From Candolleomyces eurysporus (Eukaryota; Basidiomycota; Agaricomycetes; Agaricales; Psathyrellaceae), in contig JANBPK010001787.1 in assembly GCA_027579435.1 (NCBI GenBank), positions 1 to 10,724 on the forward strand: a DNA stretch of 10,724 bases, given 5' to 3'. A model generated the notes under the pieces. The model was given only the letters and a program-made list of their open reading frames with translations, was not told the DNA's origin and did not search any database. Both the position numbers and the translations under genes were made by a program. Of the stretch, positions 1 to 7,845 are shown in pieces. Position 1 is the first letter of the stretch. Every line of letters begins with the position of its first letter.

Positions 1-2
1 AA

Positions 3-2201
3 CAGGGCGCGGAGGTCGATGCGCTGGGCGGAGACCTCGTCGCGACACCCATGCAATGGGCGGCTCGGAATGGCTACTTGTATATTATCCACCTCCTCAT
101 TGCGCACAATGCCGACCCCACGATTACGGATTCGCAAGGGTACAATACGCTGCATCTGGTGACGCACTCGTCGTCGATTATGCCGTTGTTGTATTTGTTG
201 CATCAGCCTATTAATGTGGATTCGAGGGACTCGCAGGGGCACACGTCGTTGATGTGGGCTGCGTACCAGGGAGACGCGTTGTCGGTGGATCTGCTGCTGA
301 GGCATGGAGCGAATCCGAATCTCAAGGATGATGCGGGGTTGACGTCGTTGCACTGGGCGGTCGTGAGAGGGAACAAAGTGTGCATTAGGCGGCTGGTAGA
401 GAAAGGGGCTGATTTGAGCGCCAAGGATGGAGAAGATCGGACGCCGAGGGATATGGCTATTGAGTTGAAGAGCTTGGGTGCTTGGAAACGGGCTCTGGAG
501 GAGGGAGGGATGAATGAGTACGGTGTGAAGAGGTCAAAGCCTTTGAGCGACGTGAGTATCGATCGATTATATCTTTGTGAGATTTTTGCTGAATTTCGTT
601 GTAGCGCAATACCAAAATCGCCATCTTTATCTTGCCGACTATCTTTTTCTATCTGATCTTTATGACGCTCTCCATCTTGCCTTGGTATACTGGTATCCTG
701 CTTGCCATGGCAGAGTTCTTCGGGATGCACCATGTGAGCTATCTTCTCGCTTCGTCGCGTTCAATGGCTGACAGCCCAACAGTTCGTCACCCGAGTCTTG
801 CTTAACAACAACACCTACACTGACAGTGTCAACCAAACACCCTACTTCGCTGGAATCATCACTGCCTCTATCATTTGGGTAGTGTTCTCTTGGGCTACGC
901 GTCTTCTCCAACGTAAGTAGCTTTGCTTGTCTTTAAGCTTGGCACGACCTCACCTCGATTTTCACAGAGGCCGAATCACACTCATTATCCCACCTCATGT
1001 TTGCATTGTCTGTCGGGCTGTGTGCTTACAACTTCTTCCGTGCAATCACGCTTGACCCTGGGACGTGCCCGAAACCTGCAAGTGACGACGAGCTCAAGCA
1101 GATTATCGAAGACCTTGCAAGCGAAGGTCGCCTTAATGGCCAGACATTCTGTATTCAGTGCATGGCGCGCAAGCCTCTTCGGTCGAAACATTGTCGAGTC
1201 TGTGACAAGTGCATTGCAAGGAGTGATCAGTAAGTGCACACATGCTTATTTGGTCCTATCGGTTTCTGATGCTCTTCTAGTCATTGCCCATGGGTTTGGA
1301 ACTGTGTTGGATCTAACAACCACCGGCAATTCTTGCTGTTTGTTACTACCCTTGTTACCGGTATCGGCTTGTTCGATTACCTCACTTATGCTTGTAAGTG
1401 CACTGGCAAACTTCCTGATAGCTCAATATTGACTCCTTATCTTGTCTAGACTTTACGAATTCCACCATCTCTACCAACCCCCAAGATATTTCACCTTCAT
1501 GTCCTCTACCCACGGAAATTTGCGCTATGACGACGTACGATCCCTTCTTGGTTGGAGTGGCGTTCTGGGCTACTCTCCAGCTTACATGGACGAGCGTGCT
1601 CCTGGCATCGCAGTTCTGGCAAGTCGCCAGGCAGATGACGACACTGGAAGTCTCCAACCTCGGCCGTTACGGCTTTATGGGCGGACGCGGGGGTGCTAGC
1701 CTTTCGGGACAGATGGGCCACCGACACCGTCATGGGGGAACCGATCAGATTGTCCCTGGCGTGGATAGCGAAGACGCGTCGGTAGGCGGAGATGGAGCCT
1801 CTTCAACTGGTGCTGGTCACGCAGGCCACAAACATTCGCATGGATGTGGGAGTGGGTTCCTTATGAACTTGCTTGGGTTCGATAGGTTCACGAAAGGGAA
1901 GGCTGTGGATGGGCTTGCGAGGGCGAGTACAGCAAGCAATCCGTTCGATACGGGTATCGTGTCGAATTGCAAAGACTTCTGGACGAATGGGAAGGAGCTG
2001 GGAGTGGAGTATGAGAAGTTGTATGATGTGCCGTTGGAAGGGTTCAAAGAGGCGAAGAGGAGGAGAGAGATGTCGGATGAGGACAATGCTGGGTCGGGTG
2101 GAAGGAAGGGGAGCTCGAGAGGGAGGCTCTTCATGGGCTTGCCAAATCCTTGGGGGCCGAGTGGGAGTCGAGCTGGATATGAGCCTGTTAGCCAGGTATG
2201 A
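3..2201 (+). CDS. AKR1: Ankyrin-repeat DHHC palmitoyltransferase Akr1 (5' partial)
   Basis: Protein S-acyltransferase that attaches palmitate to cysteines of membrane-associated proteins; the yeast orthologue acts at Golgi and endosomal membranes. Exons read as 3-551, 605-733, 783-912, 968-1229, 1281-1393 and 1450-2201, joining in frame to 644 visible residues; the reading frame is open at the left edge, so the N-terminus is missing. Visible order: four to five ankyrin repeats (residues ~5-170, with [20 protein letters not shown] and [10 protein letters not shown] helices); four membrane segments (~188-208, 210-223, 247-263, 278-294); a Cys-rich zinc domain from C331 with D356-H-H-C359 and CPWVWNC; two more membrane segments (~374-394, 426-448); a TTLE motif (458-461, the family's TTxE); and [11 protein letters not shown] (558 onward), resembling the family's PaCCT motif. 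The second His of DHHC and the codon before it flank an intron at 1230-1280. The C-terminal region carries two His-rich patches. Introns are 49-56 bases. Recognition is by motif order and content; I am confident of the family and the orthologue. Confidence 0.95.
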
Positions 2202-2443
2202 TTGGGTTAGGTTAGACTGTGCTTTGGTCTACTCTCCTTTCCTTTCTCTGGCATGCGTTTGTTTGGATGTCTGATCGATACCTTGTACACTTTAAACTAG
2301 TTCAAGTATGATACACCCGCCACTACGACTCGGAACTTTCTTGTCGTTGTATTTATCCTCGAGCGATGATGGCGCTGATATACCTGATTATTTTATTCCT
2401 GGTTAAAATGTAACACCAGTTCACGTCCATGGTTATACATCTA

Positions 2444-2456
2444 GGCGTCGGACGCC
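2444..2456. repeat. Small palindrome GGCGTC-G-GACGCC
   Basis: Six-base perfect arms separated by one base, about 245 bases downstream of the AKR1 stop codon. It could be a binding site for a dimeric regulator or chance; the GGACGCC half recurs at 2645-2651. No function can be assigned. Confidence 0.3.
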
Positions 2457-2912
2457 GTGGAAGCACGTTATATGGGCTGACTAGCGGAAGTGGCCGAATT
2501 TAGTTAGTGCATTTTCTTACGCGCCGTTAACGATGACACCGCGTGGATCCTTTCTCTCCTCACCCTCGTGCTACCGGACACTGGTGGACGATGAACGTCT
2601 TCTGCAGATCCAAAGCATAGCGACGATCAGATTCTTCATATAGACGGACGCCGAGGCCAGGCTATGTTTACACTTGCACACCCTTTTTCGCTGGAAGCCC
2701 GGTAGTGGAGAAGGAGAGGCTGGAAGACCGGAGGAGCTGGGACAAGAAGGTACATTTCAACAGGGTGTATTGACAGTGCCGCTCATGTCCACAGGTTTTG
2801 TGATCTAGGTACATTTGCTCTGGAATGGAGCCTGTGCAGCAGGCACCTTGTAAACCACTGCTTCGAACACGAACGCCGAGAATTCGAGGATAAGGACAGG
2901 GTTCCCACCCTG

Positions 2913-2935
2913 GCGACCGATAATTTTATGGTCGC
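2913..2935. repeat. Inverted repeat GCGACC / GGTCGC with 11-base AT-rich loop
   Basis: Perfect six-base arms at 2913-2918 and 2930-2935 around an AT-rich spacer, about 340 bases upstream of the metalloprotease start codon. The position would suit an upstream regulatory element, but six-base arms occur by chance in a kilobase. Confidence 0.3.
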
Positions 2936-3102
2936 AACCACGTCAAAATCTACTCCATATTTTGATGATGAGCGGTGGAGTGGTAACTCCCAAATACTAT
3001 TCGGGAAGCGAGGACGAACAACCGTCCATTGCGTAAACGGGAAGCGGTTAAAAAGGTGGCCTTGAATGTGATGCCAGCAGTATTCTGCGCCCCTCGACTT
3101 CG

Positions 3103-3240
3103 ATCGAGTCTTCTTTCCCCTCCCCTCTCCTGTGATTGCGTTTGGCTTGCTTTGAGCTCGCCTCCTTCCTCTCCTTTAACCCAACTCATCCACGTTCTTT
3201 CAGTCTCTAACGATCATCCACACCCTCTTCACCCTCACGC
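3103..3240 (+). promoter_or_regulatory. Pyrimidine-rich core promoter / 5' UTR of M43 protease
   Basis: A strongly C+T-biased stretch lies directly upstream of the protease start codon, with repeated CTCC, CCTTC and TCTCC blocks. CT-rich tracts before the transcription start are common in filamentous-fungal promoters. No clear TATA box is seen near it; the closest AT run (TTAAAAA, 3048-3054) is more than 200 bases from the ATG. Confidence 0.4.
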
Positions 3241-3272
3241 TCTCCTACTGATCAACGCCTAGCACATTGACC

Positions 3273-4664
3273 ATGAAGTTCTCGATTGCTGCTATACCTG
3301 CTGCATTGGCGCTCTACGCGTCGACGTTTGTTGCTGCTAAACCTGTTCTCCCATTCAAGGGACGAGGTTGCATAAATTCGATTTCCGACAAGCTCAAGGC
3401 CACCTTGGAAGATGACTTCCGATCCCAGCGTTCATCCCTGTCTTTCTTGACGGGTGGAAAACCCTCTCCACCGGTCAACGTTTACTTCCATGTCATTTCA
3501 AAGGATGGAACAGTTGAAGGAGGAAACCTCTCGTGCGTCCATTGATGTTGCGGTGTTACGGGTCAATGCTAATTCACTCGAATATCAGTAACGACACGAT
3601 TGGCCAACAAATGGCCGTCATCAACGCTGCCTATAAGTCGACTGGTGTCCAATTCCACTTGCAAGAGGTGACCAGGAACCTCAACCCGACGTGGTTCACA
3701 AAGGTTGGCCCTGCCAAGTCAGTAATACTGCTCGAACTTTTTCGCTATCACTCTAACCTCTGAAACAGCCCCTACCAGAAGCAGATGAAAGAGTCGTTGA
3801 GGAGAGGAGGCGCTGCGGACCTCAACGTCTATTCTGTCTCGTAAGCATAGGAATTCTACTATATCGTTGTCTCAATCAAATGCCAACGTATTTTCTTTAG
3901 GTTTGGGGACGATCCTGGCCTACTTGGTTATGCCACATTCCCTGTGGACTACAAGACTGCTCCCAAGGACGATGGCGTTGTCATCCTGCACACGACTGTT
4001 CCAGGAGGTGCGCAAGAAGAGTTCAATCTCGGCCATGTACGTACCCTTCCCAGTAACCCTTTCCGTGTGTGACGGCTGATCCTCGTTCTCAACTTCCTTC
4101 TACTCAGACTTTGACTCACGAAGTCGGCCACTGGGTTGGGCTTTACCACACCTTCCAAGGCGGCTGCTCTAGCACTGGTGACATGGTTGATGATACACCT
4201 CCTGAATCTTCGCCCGCCAGTGGTTGCCCCGTTGGCCGTGACTCCTGCCCCGGTGGTGGTGTTGATCCTATCCGTAAGTCTAATAGCGCACCCCTCAAGC
4301 TCCCTCAATCGATCAGTCGACTGACGACATTTTTACGTTTACAGACAACTTCATGGACTATTCTTTTGATAGCTGCATGAACCAGTTCACTCCTGGACAG
4401 GGTAAGCGCATGAGGGATCAATTCGCTGTTTACAGGAAGAAGCAAATCGCCGCCCCGCAGCTCCCACCTTCGCCAGCATCTACGAGCGCTGAATCGACCT
4501 CGCACACCCTTGAACCCACTACAGATGCTAGCACATCCGCGGCCCCCACTAACACTGATGGTACTAGCACGACCGTCGAGAACACCCCTTCCGAGTCCTC
4601 GGAAACCTCGACGGTTACTGATGCCCCCGCCGAGGAGCAGCCTACCACTCCTCCCGTCGTTTGA
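3273..4664 (+). CDS. Secreted M43 (pappalysin-like) zinc metalloprotease
   Basis: Extracellular zinc endopeptidase of the metzincin clan, family M43, close to fungal secreted proteases such as Mep1. Exons 3273-3532, 3589-3717, 3769-3840, 3901-4036, 4108-4273 and 4345-4664 join to 360 residues; introns are 51-71 bases, and the first has a CTAAT branch site. The ATG at 3273 is chosen because it opens directly into a signal peptide (residues 1 to ~22, hydrophobic core and VAA-K cleavage site). Key residues: zinc site H203-E-V-G-H207-W-V-G-L-Y-H213 with E204 as general base, and the Met-turn at [10 protein letters not shown] (M258). The family signature VYFHVI lies before the first intron. Sequons N85-L-S and N88-D-T are present. 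Residues ~290-360 form a Ser/Thr/Pro/Glu-rich tail, probably O-glycosylated, with no recognisable binding domain or GPI signal. The gene appears intact. Cleavage specificity cannot be read from the sequence; a role in nutrition or host interaction is inference. Confidence 0.93.
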
Positions 4665-5030
4665 AGCTACTCCCTGATCAATCTGCTAGTGGCAAAGACT
4701 CTTATTGGACGGACATAGTATATATTTGTACGGCTTTCTCTTTCTTCAGCCTTTGCTTATACATGGGACTCTTTAGCTTACTCATAATTGCACGAACTTT
4801 TCCCGATACTTGTTGCTTATAAATTAAAATAGGATTCTGGCAATGAGGATCCCAGAAACATGATGGAGAGCGCGTTGCTTACCAAGATGGGCGCGCCGAG
4901 GTAAACGAGTGTTTCCCCGCACGTTCCAAGCCGAGCAGACGCGCGCCTTATTGACAGTTTTTCCTATAAAGCCAGCATTGGGTTTCAATTAAAACAGCTG
5001 GCACTCCCTGTCCTTTCGAATTCAGCCAGC
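4665..5030. other. Intergenic: protease 3' flank and hydrolase promoter
   Basis: 366 bases. The left part is AT-rich (an AT run lies at 4817-4830) and fits the protease 3' untranslated region. From about 4870 it turns GC-richer, with a GGCGCGCC palindrome near 4889 and several GCGCGC-like steps, and then leads into the TATA box of the hydrolase. No open frame of interest. Confidence 0.6.
4965..4970 (+). promoter_or_regulatory. TATA box of alpha/beta hydrolase gene
   Basis: TATAAA within CCTATAAAGCC, 60 bases upstream of the ATG at 5031, a plausible distance for a short fungal 5' leader. Confidence 0.6.
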
Positions 5031-6467
5031 ATGTCTTCGAACGAAGCACGTCAGCAACTTCTAGCTCTGTCATGGACAAAGAAGGCCCTCACGCTGTCGT
5101 ACGTGGTATTTGTCCTCCGTAAGTCCAAGTCCAAACCAGGCTTGTCTTCATATCACCTCTGACACCTATGTCATCTTATCCGAGTAGCATTTTCCTTCCT
5201 ATGGAAGCTTGCCAAATCTCCCGTCCAACTTCGAGGATACCCCAAGCCATTGAGGCGAAAGATTGGAGAGATATCGCTTCAAGTCGTGCGCGATGGCCTC
5301 AGCGTTACGCAGATGAGGTTTCTCCTTAAGGGAACTACGAAGACTGCCTATGAGGCTTGGACCAAGTCAAAGAACGTGGATCCTCAAGAAGAGGTCATTG
5401 CGCATGGAGGAAGGCTCCTTTGGGTTGGTAAGGGCCCGAAGGGCATCGAAGAAGACTCGAAGGTGGTATTGTATTTTCACGGTGAGTAAGGTATCTGAAT
5501 CCAACTGTCAGCACGTAATATGCACGGCATAGGACGTGGTGCAGTCTATTTTTTCTCAATTACACGACGTTGACTGACATACGAACCATGCATATCATAG
5601 GTGGTGGATACCTTCTTCCCATGCAAGAGTGGTCTCTAGATTATTGGTCCACTGCTATCAAAGTTCTCGAGAAATCGAAGAAACACGTCAGTATCGCTGC
5701 GCTCGCTTACAGTACGTCTTGGTTTTCTTGTTCTTCAGTTTCTCTCCCACACAGGCATTTCATGCTGAGCCAAGTTCTTCTTAGACCTTTCGGGAGAATC
5801 CACATATCCTGTGCAGCTCAACCAAGCCCTTGCTGCGATTGAGCACCTGCTCAAAGTGGGTTACAAACCATCCAACATTGTACTTGCGGGGGACTCCGCA
5901 GGTGCAAACCTGGTCTTCCAAGTCCTCCTGCATTTAAATCTGCTTCGCCTCCGATCTACCTCGCAGTCGGACGTCGATGTCGCCGAGACCGGGGTAGCGA
6001 CTTTCGAGCTCCCGGCTGACTTGAAACTGCGGGGTGCGCTGGGAATATCGCCTTGGTTCCCCGTTCATTCCAGGGAAGCTGCGGCCAAGTCGTACCAAGA
6101 GAACAGGGAGAGTGACATCATTTCCCCTGAAGCCTTGAGAGACTTTGCACGAATTTACGCTGCGGGCGTACCTGAATCTCACAAGCCCCACTTCGACTTT
6201 GTATCGACACCGAAGGAATGGTTCAAAGGCTTCGATGCTGTTGTTGACCGAATTCTGATAACGGTTGGAGAGAAGGAGCTTTTGAGGGACGATATTCTCG
6301 AGGTTGCGAGGGGGAAGGTCGCAGAGTATCATCAGGATACGACAATCATTTTGCAGGAGTTTGGAGTGCATGATGACGTGTTTTATGATGTGGGTGTAGG
6401 GCTGGACCCTCTGACTACGAAGTTGACGGTGGAAATACTGGAGTGGCTGGAGGCTGTCTTCAGTTAG
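5031..6467 (+). CDS. Membrane-anchored alpha/beta hydrolase (HSL / steryl-deacetylase-like)
   Basis: Serine esterase of the alpha/beta-hydrolase fold-3 (hormone-sensitive lipase) group; the best-known membrane-anchored fungal relative is the yeast sterol deacetylase Say1, but the substrate here is unknown. Exons 5031-5118, 5188-5481, 5601-5711 and 5785-6467 join to 391 residues; introns are 69, 119 and 73 bases. The ATG at 5031 follows a TATA box by 60 bases, and the paralogue at 9950 has a same-length first exon. One hydrophobic segment (residues ~19-37) probably anchors the enzyme to the ER. Catalytic features: oxyanion-hole motif H127-G-G-G-Y, split by intron 2; nucleophile elbow G-D-S202-A-G; H360 in GVHDD. 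The usual catalytic Asp position aligns by eye with E329 in GEKELLRDD. Length and motif spacing fit a full-length member. It forms a duplicated pair with the truncated gene at the right edge, with a GNAT gene between. Family assignment is firm; deacetylase activity is inference. Confidence 0.9.
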
Positions 6468-6523
6468 AGGACGCTGTGAGTTTTTGCATAATCAATGACG
6501 GATTTGTATTTGTATTATTTTGA

Positions 6524-6826
6524 AGAATTAATTGGAGGCACTCTAGAATTCTGTCACTGAAGAGGGACAAAGCAAGTCATCTCGGACTGGCTGGGTGGGA
6601 GAAGTTCAATGTTTACAGCTGGATTGCGTAAGTTCTTGTGATGGACGCCTCTTGATCCCTCTTCTTGACGCCAGTTTCAACTTTTGCCAATCCATATAGC
6701 AATAGAGCATCAAAGAGGAAGCACATTTGGAAGCTTGTGCATTTCTCCACCAATATTTTGAGCGTGTTTATGGTGGAAATTTTTGGAGAGTCTTGTGTAA
6801 GGTATGTATGGTGGCCACAAATTTAA
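6524..6826 (+). pseudogene. Possible relic exon-intron-exon of unknown gene
   Basis: A well-formed intron signal, GTAAGT at 6628 and TATAG ending at 6699 (72 bases, with a TTGAC branch-like site near 6665), joins two stop-free stretches in frame: 6524-6627 and 6700-6823, stop TAA at 6824. The joined frame would be about 76 codons, but it has no ATG before the intron, so it would need an upstream exon or be a decayed fragment. Trp-Lys-Leu (TGGAAGCTT, 6728-6736) occurs in frame 28 bases after the acceptor; the neighbouring hydrolase has the same nine bases 14 bases after its own intron-1 acceptor. The intron phases differ, so a decayed third hydrolase copy is only a guess; an intron in the hydrolase 3' untranslated region is equally possible. 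Confidence 0.2.
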
Positions 6827-6924
6827 CTTAACGCTGATTCGAGGCGTCTATTATAAGCGCTTCCCTAGCACACTATTTTTGGACCCCGCGTACAACCGTA
6901 TTCGTGGGCAACTACGTGCTTTGA

Positions 6925-7320
6925 TCCTACTGTCCGATTCCTGCAGTCGCCAGCGAGCAGAACGGGTTGAGCCTCAAGGGCCGCCTGGAGCTCTATTTCG
7001 GGGCTGACGGAATATGCCTCAATAGCCTTCGGCCGAGGTGGAAGTACGTGCCTTTGTTCAGGAAAGAGCAAATACAGAGATAGGAACCAGATTTCGGCAA
7101 CCTACCTACCACTGACCGCTGATCTAATCTGTCTCCAACTCAGCCTCGGCCTGGCTTTATTGCGGATGCCCTTCAGTATCTCGAAATTGGATGCCGACAA
7201 GTCTTTCGCCGGGACTGTTTCGTCTGGAAGGCACCCAGATTCAGGCTCGTTTTGGCCCAAATTTCGTCCAGAATCGTACGGTCACGAACGCCGAATGTGT
7301 TGGATATAGCACCCACCTAG
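6925..7320 (+). other. Coding-like stretch with splice signals, unrecognised
   Basis: A frame open from 6925 to 7083 reaches a GTACGT donor at 7044; a branch-like GCTGATCTAAT and pyrimidine tract precede a CAG acceptor ending at 7143. After the acceptor all three forward frames stay open for at least 160 bases, and a minus frame is open as well, so open frames alone carry little weight here. Splicing 7044-7143 joins the upstream frame to one open to TAG at 7307-7309. I do not recognise the protein and see no start codon. It may be a decayed gene or chance. Confidence 0.15.
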
Positions 7321-7778
7321 CGACCCCAGTGGTGCTGCGGGCGACGGTGCCGATTTGTATCCGGATCTTAGTTCCGTTTTGCCACCAACGGCGCCCTGAC
7401 GAACTCTGGTTCTGAGTTACCTCGAAATCCATTTTTTCTGTACTCTTGCTTATGACCTACAGGCGAACAGACAGCAGTTCCGATAATCCGACCCTTCCGT
7501 AGTTGAAGGCCTCCCGATGGTGCCGACATCGCGTTGATTTTAATCAGAGCGGGCTACTAGGAGCAATACTCCAAAAGTCGCCTTTGGTTCTTGGAACACA
7601 TAACTGAATTGGTTAGGCGTGGGTTCCGGTAATCCGAAAGTTTTTGTGCGGCAGCAGTCCCTGGCGCTCCCCGTACTTCCCCATGTGGCCTGGTCGGGTA
7701 AACGGCAAAGTTCACCCCTGGTCACCATTGCGGTCGGTCTGTAAGGGCTATCCTACTGCGCCTCGACAGGTTTTTCAG

Positions 7779-7784
7779 TATAAA
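7779..7784 (+). promoter_or_regulatory. TATA box of GNAT gene
   Basis: TATAAA inside CAGTATAAATGGG, 61 bases upstream of the chosen ATG at 7846. The distance matches that of the hydrolase gene. The ATG that overlaps the right end of this box (7784) is out of frame with the protein and would not be transcribed if the box is used. Confidence 0.55.
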
Positions 7785-7845
7785 TGGGTGGTATTTTTGT
7801 CATTTATACCAGCAATTACTCCTTGCAAACGACCCAAGACAAGAC

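Larger units (their letters stand above)
2202..3272. other. Intergenic: AKR1 3' flank and M43 protease promoter
   Basis: About 1.07 kb without a supportable gene. The first ~200 bases are AT-rich and T-rich as expected of a fungal 3' untranslated region, though no perfect AATAAA is seen. The middle (about 2440-2940) contains two small inverted repeats but no long open frame with splice support on either strand. The last ~170 bases are pyrimidine-rich and run into the protease start codon. A forward frame at 3029-3262 and the overlapping minus frame lack any recognisable protein and fall in the promoter; I regard them as chance. Confidence 0.6.
6468..7845. other. Intergenic with relic-like sequence between hydrolase and GNAT genes
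   Basis: About 1.38 kb without a confident gene. The first ~80 bases are AT-rich 3' flank of the hydrolase. Two stretches (6524-6826 and 6925-7320) hold good intron consensus signals flanked by open frames but no recognisable protein and no clear start codon; they are listed separately. Further right, a near-repeat of 14 bases (7478-7491 and 7624-7637, one mismatch) is seen. Open frames at 7191-7415 and 7644-7904 have no recognisable content; the latter runs into exon 1 of the GNAT gene in another frame. The last ~70 bases are the GNAT promoter. Confidence 0.5.

Noticed and set aside
203..733. Long minus-strand open frame (176 codons)
   Set aside because: It lies antisense to the ankyrin-repeat exon of AKR1 and has no recognisable content; it is a shadow of a real coding region.
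923..1432. Forward open frame of 169 codons across the DHHC region
   Set aside because: It reads through two clear introns in a frame different from the DHHC domain; the spliced frame encodes the conserved zinc and catalytic motifs instead.
1879..1889. GGTTCGATAGG resembling a tRNA B-box
   Set aside because: It falls in the AKR1 coding exon and has no matching A-box or acceptor stem around it.
1873..2274. Forward Arg-rich open frame of 133 codons
   Set aside because: It is an out-of-frame overlap of the last AKR1 exon, and its composition follows from the GA-rich codons of that exon.
5934..6371. Minus-strand open frame of 145 codons
   Set aside because: Antisense to the last exon of the hydrolase, with no known motif or splice context.
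7478..7637. Fourteen-base near-repeat (7478-7491 and 7624-7637) as possible transposon ends
   Set aside because: The copies are in direct orientation with one mismatch, there is no target-site duplication or transposase, and the length is short enough for chance.
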